Positions 14,062 through 26,287 of a DNA stretch of 64,000 bases are shown here, in pieces. How positions within the stretch are numbered: position 1 is the first letter of the stretch; each line of letters starts with the position of its first letter. The position numbers and the translations under genes are program-made. Location: assembly GCA_030386875.1 (NCBI GenBank), contig CM059558.1, positions 11,293,501 through 11,357,500 of the forward strand. Reading direction: 5' to 3'. The notes under the pieces are model-generated. The model saw nothing but the letters and a program-made list of their open reading frames with translations. It did no database searches and was not told the origin of the DNA. The DNA is from Morinoia aosen (taxonomy: Eukaryota; Arthropoda; Malacostraca; Amphipoda; Talitridae).

Positions 14062-17000
14062 TTCATATACAATAAGCATTTACCTCCGAAAAAAATTACC
14101 TCCGCCTTTCTGCGTTCATTCATGCTGCAACAGGACAGAAAATATTGATCTCAACATTGTCAAATTCACATCATCTGGGATTAAGTTTTGAATGAGATAT
14201 TACATTCGTTGGCCCACCTTGTACTGTATCGGTAATATTTGCAAAGCCACAAGCTAGTGGGTTATCACTGAAGAAGCGGACGGTAGGGGAATGCGACAGT
14301 ATCTTTCGCGACCTTTTTAAAAAAACAATAGTTGTCACACGAGGTTAAATGTTATCGAAATAAGAATGGATATAAATTTATTTGAGCAGTAAAGTTGATT
14401 TCCCAGGTTTGCTACTTAGAGCCTAGCCAAATCAACTGTTGACAACCGCGGAAACGCAGGGAGCGTGTTAATTAAAAATTTCACGGCTTATGTTTATTGC
14501 GAGCTGTCATACACGAACAAAGAGTCGCACATATTATTAGGGGCTGCCATATTCCTTGAGTGTACGAAATGTGTCCTATCGCGCAATTTTTTTCTTTCAA
14601 TAGTGTCTACGGTACTTTCTGGAATTCCTATAAACTAACCACTTTTCAAACTTCACGATCAAAATAATAAATACGAGCGAAAAGAGTCCCAGCAATTTTT
14701 ACGTCCAGCTGCGCAACATGATGGCCAAACAAGATGCTTAACGGTCCATAGAACTTTTTCTCAAGTCTTGTTATTTTTACGGAGTTGAAGATTCGACTCC
14801 AACTAGAGGTTACTAACACTTAAATGTCGAAGTATGCCGGGGTAAGGGAACACTGTACCGTGGCTTTTACATTGTTTGTGACATTTTTATGAAGCATCGT
14901 TCGTTCATAGCGACCGAAATGTGACACTAGCAGACCTGAATTTTTCTTGTGGTTCTTATTTATCTGCACACATTTTTTTTCTTGACAAGAGTTTCTGCTT
15001 TCAGTGGTTGAAGATTATTATTTAAGAATCTGACCTGAATTGACTCAATTACCCCTTTTAGGGCATCATTTGAGCGATTGTCATCGCTAACTCACTCCTA
15101 CGATATACGGGCGAAACTATTCACGTGACGATTTTTTGCATTTTCTATCAGGTGAAATTTTCTCATTTAGATAGCCGTGAGACGCGTTTTTGAAAGCGCT
15201 TTCGGAATTCATGCTAATTCTTAGACCAATTTCCTGTAATAAATGTGTGCAAGATTGAATCGAGAAACTAATTCTATCGGACCTCACTAGCGTCCCATGC
15301 TCTCTAAAATGTCTCAAACTACTGTTTTTCTACATGAACTAAATTACAAATACTTTGAAACGCGGCGGAGGGGTTGTACTATCAAACGCTGACTGTGATG
15401 GCTGAGGACCGTCTGTCAAATATCTCTTCAATGATCATTACAGAGGAGAAGAATACCTAACCTATATTAACGAGTTGAGCTGGCATCACGAGGTCCTACG
15501 CTAAGCTTTGTACAATCTCGAGTGATTATTTCAATTCGCAAGCAATTATGCTGTGTATTTTTGAAGATGTCATTGAAAATTGGAAAAACTCACTCGAAGA
15601 ACCATTTCTTAATTAGAAATCAAAACTTAGCACGGGTTTGGAGGAAGACCTCAAAGAACTCTGAACGCGAACTAGAGCACTAGGTCCACCGAGAACCAAT
15701 CAACTACCTGTATCTGTTTTAGAGAAATGGTAACTTGCAAATTTAAATAAAAGTAAGCACGTTCTCAAATATCGAAATTCATCCCAATTTTACTCCTAAA
15801 CTCGTACTTAACTCATTCATTGTTTTGAAACGCATATATTCCCGTGCATGTCGTCCGAATTCATTCTAGTGTGTGGCAGAATGACTTCATATTCCTCATT
15901 ATTATCATTTCGTCGAATGATTTTCTGAAACGTTTGAGAGCCCACAATACTTCACAGAACAAAACTTTTACGCACCCAAGGGCCCGAGATGAAACATGTG
16001 AAAATAATACAGCCGGGTGCGAACCTCAACTTCATAAAAATTATCATTATTACATATAATAATTGCATGAATATGTTTGGATACATAAGCCAAATAAGAT
16101 GAGGTTCGCTCTAGATGATGTCCCGTTTGGAAATGGACTTGAATAAATTAACTAAGCTCGCAACTATATACAAAAATTATCGAAAGGAATGTGAAGCGAT
16201 GATTTGAAGAGGATGCCAACTAATTAAAAAAACTATGTGCTGAGAAATAGTATGAAAAACATTTGCACATTTACCATGAAAGGATTATTGATTGGACGAG
16301 CAGCTGCTTATGCTCGGATCGTAGTCAACCAAGTTGACTCTGGAACATTGTGGACCAGGGTGGAAAACAAGGCTGGATGCGTCCCCTAAAGCAGGGAAAA
16401 CAAAAAATGTTCATCATTCAATAACAATATCAATCTACTCAAATTCAAGAGGGATGACGAGCATCAATATTAAAGCTCATTCGGGGTAACAGTTACTGAT
16501 GTGAAGATCGATCACTCCGCGAAATTTATTGCACGAATCTATTTTGCGACATTCATTTCGGCAACAAAATTGGAGTACATGCCGAAAAACAGGATGAAAA
16601 TTTGATAATAAAGTCCTTATAATAAAGCAGTCATTCTACAATCATATACCTAAAGGTTCCATGGGAAACTTTTGTCACGGATCAGAAGTTCTTCTTGACG
16701 GTTTCAACAAATTGTAAATTCAAGTTCTATATAGGAGGGTTGGTATCATGTTATGAAATCTAGCTAAATCGCTATACGATTATCAGAATTTAAGCATTAT
16801 GCCGAATATTTAACTTCCTAGATTTTACAAACTGAAACGTAAAAAAAATTCCACGGTTTTACACCAATGATAGCAAAAAAGCACATGTCCACGGGTTTTG
16901 GTTCAAATAGTATATGGTGAAAGAAGTTCCTGTAGGTTAAGAAAATTAGTTTATTTAGAGTAAATTCAGTTTAGAGTCGGTAGTGTAAGTTCAGGTTTAT

Positions 17001-19569
17001 TGATTTTACTAGTTGCAATATTAAAAAATTATAATCGAGTGAAGACTTTCCTTCAGTAAATAGCAGGGGTTTCCTAGTTTAGGTTCGAACACCTTACAAT
17101 GGATAAAGTTAGGTTAGGTTATTTCAAGTGAGATTGGGGTTAATTTGTATGATTTCAGGTTCACTTATTTAACATATTGAAATATAAGATGGAGTAAACT
17201 CAAAAAAATAATTTTTCAACTTGGGTTCTGGTTCAGGTTCAAGTAAAATTTAATTGGTTAGAAAATATTAATGAACAAACCATGAGCTTCATTACGGGAC
17301 CTATAAGATATCATTATTCCCTGACTAGGTTTGACTGAGCTCCATTTTCAACGGCGGCTTAGTTTTCATATCAACTTGAACAAGGTTGCGTGAACTTCAC
17401 TACTATAGGCTCAAGATTTTTATACCAACTAAAATTATACCACACTACTGATATTACTTTCGAGAGGGCACTTCTTTACGGATATTCTGCGAACGCCAAA
17501 GTGCTGCTACAATAAAATCTGTATTAATTGATACTAGTTCAGTAGCTTACCCAGAAAGTTTATGACTCAGTCAGTGGAGCTGCTCGAAGATGAAAAGCAG
17601 CTCACTTGGTCCGTATTCAGCCCCCCCGTTCTCCTCCTCTACCCAATGGTGAACCATCGGATCGTCCCGATGAGGCACCGTCCGGGTAGAATTTGGTCGC
17701 CATTCTGTAATTACATTCATGAAAAAGCACACATTATACTTAAAATTCAGCTAAATAATATGTTTGTGAAAGCTCGCAAGTCGTTATAATTCCGTAACAG
17801 TTTACTTCGGTAAAAAATCAGAAATGTCTTCGTTCTGCGATGAGAGAAAATCCAACTGACACAACGCAGACACGGGCGCTCATGGAAAAGGTTAATTGTA
17901 CAGAAACCATAAACAACCCATTAATTTGAGGGCAAACAGATTAGGCTTGGCTAACAAAGGCAAAACGACGTCTTTGCTTAAATAATTGCTATACATTCGT
18001 ACTAGAAATATTGCCTAGTCCCTTTCTCTGCCAAAAGAAAAAGAAATGAAATCGAAATCGCTATTATTTTTTGAACGTTATCGATAATCGTTCGAATGAT
18101 TGATATAGAAAAAATTTAGGAGGCAATGAATGCAGTGTCATTGTACCAGAGAAAGGTAAATTTACGCTATCAGTGGTCGAAGTGATCAGGACTTCAAACT
18201 TTAAAGCGATTTTCATTTATTGTATCATAAATTACCATCGTGGTATACAATTCTTTCATGCAGTCTCTAACCATAGAGATCGTTCGATCTTAACGAATTG
18301 AAGTACCGAAGAACACTCGTAGGCGACACCCGCATCACAACGGCATGCTATTTAGGTAACCTAATTTTGTTAAAATAGATGGTATTACTCGGTCTTCAAT
18401 ATGAAAACCGTCCCACGGAAAATTTTGCAGAATTCGATTTATTCCTATTAAGAAACTATGTTTCCTTCATGTTCCTGGCTTAACTACGTGACGTCCTGAC
18501 TAATAGTTTTAAGTTAGGTGTCTGCCTGCGTAGATGGCCGACACGCGTGATGTTGATGCTGCTGCTGTGTTGCAAAAACGTTCTTTCATTGCTCCAATAT
18601 TTCGCTTGTTTCTTATCTGTTCCTACGTGAGTTATACAGTCTAGAACCGAATCATTCTGAAAACCGAGCGAAGTATAACGAAAATAGAAGATCAATCAAT
18701 TTGAAGACGGTTACGAGTAACTGCGCCTGATCTCCACAGCAGAGTTGCTTTTTATTAGTTACTGTTGTTAGCTTGCAATTAGGTGTTTTTATTATTTGAT
18801 AGTACTCGTCGGACAATTTCGATGAAATCTCACTCTGTAAGTGAAAATGAGCTCCAAAGTAATGATGAACGTATTTAATTGCAAACGTTTAGAAACGTTA
18901 TAGTTTCATCATCCACAGAGATGAAACGGTAGAAAAAATCAACAATAATAAAAGAGAGCAAAGTTATACAACTTCTTTAAAATAAAAATAGATACAAGCT
19001 AATTCGGTAAACCTAACATAACTGACAGATACATATTAAAAAGTTGTGACAATAAATAATTCCGTAGTGTTCAGTTCGATCGTTGTTCACACGGCGTGGT
19101 TCTTAAAATGAACAATGATTACAAAATACGGAGATCTTGCAGGTTTTCAATTGGCAGACTGTACTAAAATTGGGAAATTTGAATGGCTGAATAAAACTAT
19201 TACAATGAACTCTAATTGCAGATTTTGCTGATTGTACTGAAATTCAAATGGGTGATAAAAACTATTACAATGAACTCCAATGGCTGATTGAAAAGAGGTG
19301 AGGAGACGCCCAGTTTGCGTGAAACACCCGAATGCTGGCTGCGACGAATTAATTGCTAAAGCACAGTTTTTCCAACGTATGACTGACTGCTGGCAGCAAC
19401 GACAAACATCAGAATACACGCACGATGTCTCGCCATCGATGTCTTCGCCAAAACAAGTTTTTTTTTTTTTTAAATTAACCAATTTTAAAACTGTTCCTAT
19501 AATAAACCTGTACATCAAGTGCGGTAAAATATCTATAGCCCAACACTAAAATCTTCCTCTTCACTTCAT
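14062..19569. other. No gene seen; TTAGG-like words near 16.9-17.3 kb
   Basis: This is AT-rich sequence without a supported exon or bounded element. Between about 16,920 and 17,280 there are repeated 'taggtt', 'ttaggttagg' and 'caggtt' words, a degenerate TTAGG-like tract. The open frames in this stretch are short and motif-free. Confidence 0.4.
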
Positions 19570-20330
19570 TGTTTTTTTACGCCATGAATGGGACAACGAA
19601 CTTCTGCGAACTTTTGCTTGGACGCTGACAGGATCACAGGACAAAATTGCTCGTTCGAAAAGGTTTTAACAATGCCGTCTATCAAAAAAAATTTGCATAG
19701 ATTTACGGAAAAGAATCTGTGAGGATAACCAGTATCGTGAAATATTTAAAATGAGCCGGATAAGCAGAATGCTCAGTGCAGTAACGTAGTTATACAAGAT
19801 TTCTTATGTCCACTGTAAATGCAAGTAAAATAGTGAGTTCCTAGGTTGGTAAAAGTAGGTTTTCGATAAACAGACAGTTATATTTTTACAAGCACATCAA
19901 GTAAGGCAATTTAACCATCCTGCTGACATTCCAAAGTAAATGTAATATTCGAGTGAACCTTATCAACATTTTGTAAGAATTGAGTAGCCGGGCCTTATGA
20001 GTGAAATAAAACATACGTGTCAGCCAAGTCCCTACGATAAAACACAGGTTTTAATTCACAGGACAGTTTTCTAGACGGGTATTTTTCAAGTGAGATTAAA
20101 AAGCAATCAGCAATAAGAGGTGAGGGACGGGAGCCCATCGCGAGTCCGTCAATTTGTTTATAAATTTTACTATTAAACATGAAAAAAGAATTAGGGCAGT
20201 TTCAAGTTTGCGTTAAAACTTCTTTTTGTAATTAATAATTGAATTATCGTAGATAAAATGGTTTAAAGCACAACTTGAACACATTCACTTAGAGGTGCAT
20301 TGGTATAGAAGGCTGTGTCAAAGTTGCACA
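19570..20330 (-). pseudogene. Penelope-like reverse transcriptase remnant
   Basis: Minus-strand frames, read in order, give landmarks of Penelope-like element (PLE) reverse transcriptase. First is 'DTAFYTNAPL' (family pattern D-x-x-S-L-Y/F-T-N-V-P-L) near 20,300-20,325. Next is 'YKQIDGLAMGSRPSPLIAD' at about 20,080-20,160, the QIDGxAMGSPLSPxxA block. Then comes 'FYRRDLADTYVLF', a decayed form of the YxDD catalytic box; then 'VYRKPTFTN' and 'GHKKSC'; and finally a 'GYPHRFF'-type block down to about 19,575. The pieces lie in different frames with stop codons between them, so it is a dead fragment. The catalytic pair Asp-Asp is not intact (LADT). I saw no GIY-YIG endonuclease domain. The order and spacing argue strongly for a PLE rather than a LINE. 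Confidence 0.8.
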
Positions 20331-20439
20331 TAAAATACAGATTAACGTTTTCAACAGTTGCGAGATCTCTTATGAAGTGTCAGATTATTGTTATTATTAT
20401 TCACGTAAGTTTCAACCTCTCTAGTCACTACTACAGTAT

Positions 20440-20645
20440 AATCAAGAGAGAAATAGTGAAGGGACCATCGGGTATGGACATGTACACGGGGAAACTATGC
20501 ATAATGTGTGTTCCCACACAGGCCATCCTCGTGTGTATGCACAATGCGCATGGAAGTAAGCTCACACAAGACTAAGAAGGATGGAGTAGGTGCTGGAGAT
20601 AATGAGAGAACCCAAAAAAGATGGTCCTTAATTTCAAACTAATTC
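20440..20645 (-). repeat. Diverged SINE-A relative
   Basis: It shares order and words with SINE-A ('gaccatcgggtatggacatg', 'gtaggtgctgg', 'gagaaccc-aaaaaagatggtccttaa'). It is closer to the element at 47,680-48,010, with which it shares 'atggacatgtacacggggaa' and 'gtgtgttcccacac'. This suggests a separate, older subfamily. Confidence 0.5.
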
Positions 20646-21746
20646 GAAAGCGATCAACGATAAAAATTGAGCCATTAAAATATCTTTCTCATGCAGAACT
20701 TATTCATGTGAATAGGTAGCAAAAGTCGTCTGTAACCTAAGTAGAAGTGTTTTTTTTTCTTACTCATTAACATACATTCACAACAGGAATGTTCGAAAAA
20801 ATTGCTCAGTTGCATGTACAAACGGCTGTGCAAGCGCAAACGTGGCACGCTGTTCATTGCGCCCCTGTGAATAATGCCTTTGATATATAATCTACTTCTA
20901 AGAATGACCGTGGTGTATATATTTTGCGTAACGCTCTTAACAATAGAAAGGAAGAATTTGGCACTGGCGGTCTTGGTTTCAGTTCATCTAGAAATTAATC
21001 CATTAATTTTCGTTGTGCAAGTGCACTATAATATAAAAAACTACTTTCCAAAAAGGAGAGATAACCAGAGCCTTAGAGAAACGGTTTCACTTCTGAGAGA
21101 TGTAGCAATCGAAAAAAATGAAATGCTCATTCTTTCCAATTAAAAGTCCCTTTTCAATTGATTACACAGTAAATATTTTCTTGGCTATTGAGAACACCGA
21201 ACTTTCTGACGTACGAACACATTAGAAATTTCAAATCATTGTGAGGAATGAAGTCTTCATCGAAAAATTCGTTTTGTTTATTAAAATAACACCATTCAAA
21301 CAACGGTTTCCGAACGCGGAATGCGATTTTGCGTCCGACTTTGTGTTTTACTGTATTAGGTGGAAGGAATTGGAGTTGAATGTTAGACTGCCTAGAGCAG
21401 TGCTGCTCAGTAATTTTTTTTAGAGAACCACTTCGGTTACACGTATTGAGAGAGCCGAAGCAACTGCGAGTTTGCGCATGTTATATAAATTATATATTAA
21501 ATGATTATTTATATATTTTCCGAGAACCGTGAATCGAGTCCGCTCAATGAATACCACTGGCATATAGTGTCTCCGCGAGTGTACTTTATAGCTGGATAAT
21601 CCGGAAAAAACTATTGACAACACTTCTTAGAAAAAAACGAAGTAATTTTGAAAGAATAGAAGTTTGGAAGTACCCAAATCAACTCGTTATACGATCATAC
21701 GTGAATGAGCCCTTTTATTAGCTCAAGGTTTACGGTAGCGTTCAGA
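20646..21746. other. No gene seen
   Basis: This is AT-rich sequence with short overlapping open frames on both strands and no recognisable protein motif, splice-bounded exon or repeat boundary. Confidence 0.4.
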
Positions 21747-22160
21747 AGACCACCATATTATTATTATTATTATTATTATTATCATTATTATTATTATTAT
21801 AAAAGAAAGTTTAAGCCTCCCTACACCAACCACGACAAAGATGTTCCAAGAGAGGAAGGAGGAAGGCACCATTTAGTATGGAGTTGAGGGAACGCGGAAT
21901 CTATGCACAAGGTGCACATAAACAGTAAGCTAAGAAAAAAGTTCGTGACAGAAGAAAAAGTTTTAGAAGAAAGTAGTAGGTGCTGAAAAACAGGACAGCA
22001 GTGAACCGAAAAAAAAGAATCTATAACAAAACAATAACCTATTCTATTTGAACAAAAAGAAAGCCTTCCTAACCTTTAGCTCGGGCCCTCACATAGTACC
22101 CCGGGGAAGCTAATTCCCATAGATACAATAGTTATATCCCCCTGAGGGGAGACCACCATA
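21747..22160 (-). mobile_element. SINE-A copy 3 with (AAT)n tail and 11 bp target-site duplication
   Basis: The insertion 21,758-22,149 is flanked by AGACCACCATA at 21,747-21,757 and 22,150-22,160. On the minus (sense) strand the 3' tail is a clean (AAT)n microsatellite at about 21,755-21,800. It shows that the family ends in a simple repeat rather than poly(A). The 5' end at 22,149 carries the CCCCTCAGGGG palindrome followed by the GATACAA..TTGTATC-type inverted repeat. Confidence 0.88.
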
Positions 22161-22173
22161 GTAACACATTCTC

Positions 22174-22480
22174 CATATCTTAAGGTTAGGTTTACATCGG
22201 TATCTTTGGGATGCTTTATTTCCAATCAAGCCTGATACATATGATCTTAGCATTGGTTTTTCAAATGTCTTATAACTAACCCTATATATAGGACACCATG
22301 ACGGTTCCCCCGTAAAGCCGGTACCCATTTCCGACACCTGGGTTGAGTGGGGTATTGTGCTTGAGCTTTCCCTTATACCCAACGGGGAAAATCTCCGCGC
22401 CAGCGCTGGGAACGAACCTGCGACTTCCAGCATACAAGTCCGATCCCTTAACCGCTGTGCCACGGAGAGCACATCTTAAG
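22174..22480 (-). mobile_element. tRNA-derived SINE
   Basis: On the minus strand the element starts at about 22,469 with a tRNA-like head. It has an A-box TGGCACAGCGG (22,452-22,462) and, 33 bp on, a B-box GGTTCGTTCCC (22,408-22,418), matching the internal RNA polymerase III promoter of tRNA genes. An unrelated body of about 200 bp follows to 22,185. Near-identical 11-mers (CATATCTTAAG at 22,174-22,184 and CACATCTTAAG at 22,470-22,480) look like a target-site duplication with one mismatch. The head does not look like a functional tRNA gene: no acceptor-stem partner is evident downstream of the B-box. It lies just beyond SINE-A copy 3 and is not related to it. Confidence 0.8.
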
Positions 22481-22659
22481 TATTCAATCAAGTTATAAAC
22501 TTGGACATCTACTGTTTATGAACTCAATGAATAACCGAATAAGTAAAATTAAAAGTGCACATTTAGTTTGAAAATTATATATAGATATTTAAAAATAAAC
22601 ATGCCATTATTTTTACTATTTAAGCGTGGGGAAAAATATAACTAGTTTCATGTTATATT

Positions 22660-23206
22660 GGAATTTTGGTAAATGTGTAGCGTTGGTCAGTAATCGATTT
22701 TCCACTTTTCGGTGCCTAATCGTAGTTAGTTAGATCGAAATAAACAAGTTTTCTTCTATGCACTTTCCGTCTCAAATGAGTATTTTATTAGCTATAGCGG
22801 TAAATAACTTACCGCAACTCCAGTGTTTGAAGCGGAAAGAAATTCTTCGATCGAGTGATATGGCGTCTGGCTTCCAGCGCTGTCATAAAAGACGAAACCA
22901 AACCTACCGCTATACCTCGTTGAATACTCATTTGACGAAAAAAGTATATAGAAGAAAAGTTGTTTATTTCGATGTTATTACTATGATCCAAGCAACAAAA
23001 ATTCGAAAATTGATGAGTAGCTGTTTATTCGAGCGCATTCGTAATCAAAGACGAAACTAAACTTACCGATATAAATCGTAAAATACTCATCGGAGACGGA
23101 AAGTGCATAGAAGAAATCTTGTTTATTTTGATTCAATTAATTAGGTTCATGCACCGAAAAGTGGAAAATCGATTACTGACCAACGCTACACATTTACCGG
23201 AATTTT
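22660..23206. mobile_element. MITE-B copy 1, long inverted repeats, 8 bp TSD
   Basis: The element 22,668-23,198 (531 bp) begins GGTAAATGTGTAGCG and ends with its reverse complement. The inverted match continues imperfectly for well over 100 bp into each arm ('ttcttctatgcactttccgtct' in one arm, its complement in the other). Flanks are identical GGAATTTT octamers at 22,660-22,667 and 23,199-23,206. There is no coding capacity. An 8 bp duplication is compatible with hAT, P, Merlin or Mutator-type transposases, and the terminus alone does not decide. Confidence 0.88.
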
Positions 23207-23803
23207 TTGAACTCTTCTCATAATTCTGAAATGATGCACTGTTTTTGACTTAACCAAAAACTCATGACATAAAGATAGTCTCGCCTTCAACGCATCTGAT
23301 ACGTCGGAATTACCCTCTGCGCGCAAAACAACTTAATTTTCGCAAGAAATCAAATTTTATCAACAATCCTATCCTGCACACATATGAACAAAAATGTTGA
23401 TGACTGTACCGGTATTTAATGCCACAAAATATTTCAAAAACTCTCTGAAATTAAATTCGCTTCAAGGTTTAAACACCATGCAATTACCAATTTAACACAC
23501 AAAATGTTCAACACAATTATTTCATGGCAACGCATAAACATTGATTGATTACAAGCTACTGCAATATGGTATTAACGGATGGTTCTGAACTTCTGACACG
23601 GAGAACAGTAGTTTATGAACGAATAGGCAAAAAAACAACATTATTGCAGATTGGGCGTATCCACACAGTTGACATAAAAATATATAACTAAACATGCTAG
23701 AACACCATGAGCGTTTTTAATAAAACACCATGCTCTGAATCATACACCATGTGGTAACAATACACATTGAAAAATGATCAGTGAATACCCAGTTAGAACT
23801 TAC

Positions 23804-24014
23804 CTTCATTGCCAGAAATTTGTTTTTCATTCAAGCGTTTAGCGAGATTAACTAAGAGCTGTCCTCTTGACTTTCTGTTTGATATTTCACAATACTCGAC
23901 ACATTTCGCCAGATTATTGAGGTCATTTTCTACAACCAACACATGTCGCCTCTTAAGCCTAGCGTGACACAACTTCAACTGACGCCGGAGCCCGGAAGAA
24001 GAGATCACGTACAT
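23804..24014 (-). CDS. Candidate host first coding exon, unknown protein
   Basis: On the minus strand an ATG at 24,014 opens a 70-codon frame. It runs, without a stop, into a strong splice donor (AAG|GTAAGTTC; GT at 23,802-23,803), ending in phase 1. The predicted peptide is basic and helix-prone, with a 'GLRRQLKLCHARLKRR' stretch, then 'VENDLNNLAKCVEYCE', and shows no domain I recognise. Just upstream (24,018-24,240) is a GC-richer, CRE-containing block that looks like a promoter, supporting a real gene start. I could not find the next exon; downstream on this strand lies MITE-B copy 1. Confidence 0.4.
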
Positions 24015-24017
24015 CAC

Positions 24018-24240
24018 GGTACATATAAGAAGGTAGGAGCATTCAAGTAATTTCTCGAAAGGGCCCTGGGTGTGGTGACGTCACGGGCCTAGAACGAATA
24101 GCAACCCAGGAATACGCCACCTGGCGACAATATGTGACATTATCGAGTCAGCTGTACGACAAGTTGGACAAGAACAATACCACATTGGCGGCCATTGAAT
24201 CGGGCGCAATGGCGACTAGATTTTAAAACAAAATCTACGT
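24018..24240. promoter_or_regulatory. Promoter-like GC-richer block, possibly bidirectional
   Basis: This is a local GC rise in AT-rich surroundings. It contains a perfect CRE palindrome TGACGTCA (near 24,077-24,086), CAAT-like words and 'ATGGCG'/'GGCGGCCATT' elements resembling YY1 sites. It sits directly upstream of the minus-strand candidate exon and could also drive a plus-strand transcript starting near 24,190. This is inferred from composition and motifs only. Confidence 0.35.
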
Positions 24241-24988
24241 ATATCTAGAAACTGGTGTAAGGTAATTGCCTCATAATTATTCAATGTAGCTCGAAAGTGT
24301 AAGGTGTGAAATTGAAAATTTTTTATAACTAGTTCGTTATCTGGGAATTTATTGGAAATTTCTGGTTGCATTTCATGTTGTTTGTGTATTTATGGTAGTA
24401 TAATTTAGTTGAAAGTTTTTCAGAATACGTTGCTACGCTACAATGGAAGAAATAATGCCAGGCAAATTTTTATTAAAAGTGCTTAATTAATTATGTTTTA
24501 AAACATTTCTTCATAAATTGGAATTATCCGTGCCAATTGAAAGGGTGGTTGAAGATGATATTTTATTCAGCTGGTATGCCAATTTGCTTGAATTTAACAA
24601 TTATAAATGTCTGTCTATTTATTTTTTTGTGAGGTTTTTAAAATTTCACTTTATTGAGTGATTTATTAATGATAGTAACCAGAATTGTTTAATAGTTCAA
24701 TTATGATTATTGATCATAATCTGGATACTTGGCAAAGATGGAAAGACTATGAAAAATTGATCAATAATAATTCCACCTATGCATTACAAGACTGAACTAT
24801 CACATTACTTCAAATTGTAGTTCTAAATGAAGTGCTAAATTTGTAGATTTGTAGCAGTTAAAATACTAAAATCAGATTTCATTTAAACAGAAATACATGT
24901 ATCACACCACAAATTGCAGTCTAGAAAATAATTTTGCAACAAGTAATACAAAGATAGATTATACTAAATTCAAAGGTTAATCTGAAGG
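24241..24988. other. No gene seen
   Basis: This is AT-rich sequence between the promoter-like block and the MITE-B copy at 24,989. It may be intron of a plus-strand transcript, but nothing in the sequence shows this. Confidence 0.35.
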
Positions 24989-25507
24989 ATATGACAGTAA
25001 TCAATTTTACACTTTTCGTTGCCTAAACCTAATTAATTGAATCAAAATAAACAAGTTTTCTTCTATGCATTTTCCGTCTGAAATGAGTATTTTACGAGTT
25101 ATAGCAGTACGTTTAGTTTCGTCTTTGATGACAAATGCGCTTGAATAAACAGCTACTCATTGTTTTTTTAATTTTTGTTGTTTTAATCCTGGTAATAACA
25201 TCTAAATAAACTTCATTTCTTCTGTACATTTTGTTCGTCAAATTAGTATTTAACGTGGTAGTGCGGTAGGTTTGGCTTTGTCTTTGACGATGAGAGCGCG
25301 GTCAGCAAAACTCCATTGCAGTGTTGCTATTCCGCGGGGTTGATAAATTATTTACCGCTTCTAACACTAGAGTTGTATTAGTAATTTACTGCTTTAGATA
25401 ATAAAATACTCATTTCAGACGGAAAGTGCATATAAGAAAACTCGTTTAATTTCATTAAATTACCTATGTTTAGACATTGAAATTTACGAAATTGATTACT
25501 GTCATAT
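24989..25507. mobile_element. MITE-B copy 2, variant ends
   Basis: The internal arms match MITE-B copy 1 ('aaacaagttttcttctatgca..ttccgtct' and its complement). The outermost bases are ATATGACAGTAATCA instead of GGTAAATGTGTAGCG, and match each other as inverted repeats (24,989-25,007 and 25,489-25,507). No target-site duplication is visible, so the true edges may be worn. It is non-coding. Confidence 0.75.
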
Positions 25508-25537
25508 GCGTCAGATTTACCAATTTAAATGCAGATT

Positions 25538-26278
25538 TGTTCAATATTGATTTTAGGTGCCTCACAGAAATTAATAATCCGTTCCAAACAATCACTAAAG
25601 GAATACATTTAAAAGCGTTTTACACGAATGTCATTCTGCTCGCTGACGCATTATTTTCAAATTATTCAACTTTAAAGTTGGCTTTCGCGCGCCAAAGAAA
25701 GAGAGCGCAACGGAAGCTAACCCCCTATTACAAACGTAAACAGGTTGGGTCGTGAGGAGGAGCCACAGTTCTTCTAATGGAAATCATAAATAAAGGTTAC
25801 CTAAAAGCGTTTTACATGAATGTCATTCTGCTCACTGATGCGATATTTTACAGTTATTCAACTGTAATACTGTTCACGTTGTACAGAGAAACAATCAGTT
25901 GAAAGATGGCTGCCATCTAAAATGACTGCCACCCGGTACGGTCACCCGGTACGGTGTAAACGTAATTGCAGACGTCACCCTAATGGGTGGGTTAGAACCT
26001 TTATTTCTAATTTTTACAATAAGAACTGTGGCTCCCCCTCACGACCCAACCTGTTTACATTTGTGCTAGGGGGTTAGCTTCCATTATTAATATTCCGCTT
26101 GGCAGGCTCGCTTCCTTTGGAGTGCGAAAGCCAACTTCAAAGTTGAATAATTAGAAAATAACGCATCAGCGAGCAGAATGACATCCGTATAAAACGATTT
26201 TAAATGTTTTCCTTTAGTGATTGTTTGGAACAAAATTATTAATTCCCGTGAGGCACCTAAAATCAATATTGACCACAG
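25538..26278. mobile_element. Foldback element with ~230 bp inverted arms
   Basis: The left arm, from about 25,541 (TCAATATTGATTTTAGGTGCC), is matched in reverse complement by the right arm ending at about 26,272. The match runs roughly 230 bp inward, to the shared 'acaggttgggtcgtgagg'-type block. About 250 bp of unique spacer includes a doubled 'cccggtacggt'. Flanking CAGATT words at 25,532 and 26,276 could be a worn target-site duplication. The arms contain apparent short frames (for example 25,477-25,755) that are by-products. It lies directly between MITE-B copies 2 and 3. Confidence 0.8.
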
Positions 26279-26287
26279 ATTTTGACA

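Noticed and set aside
22452..22462. A functional tRNA gene
   Set aside because: A and B boxes are present, but no acceptor stem closes and the sequence continues into a SINE body bounded by a target duplication.
22110..22491. Two minus-strand frames of 120 and 69 codons
   Set aside because: They run through the tRNA-derived SINE, including its pol III boxes; not protein-coding.
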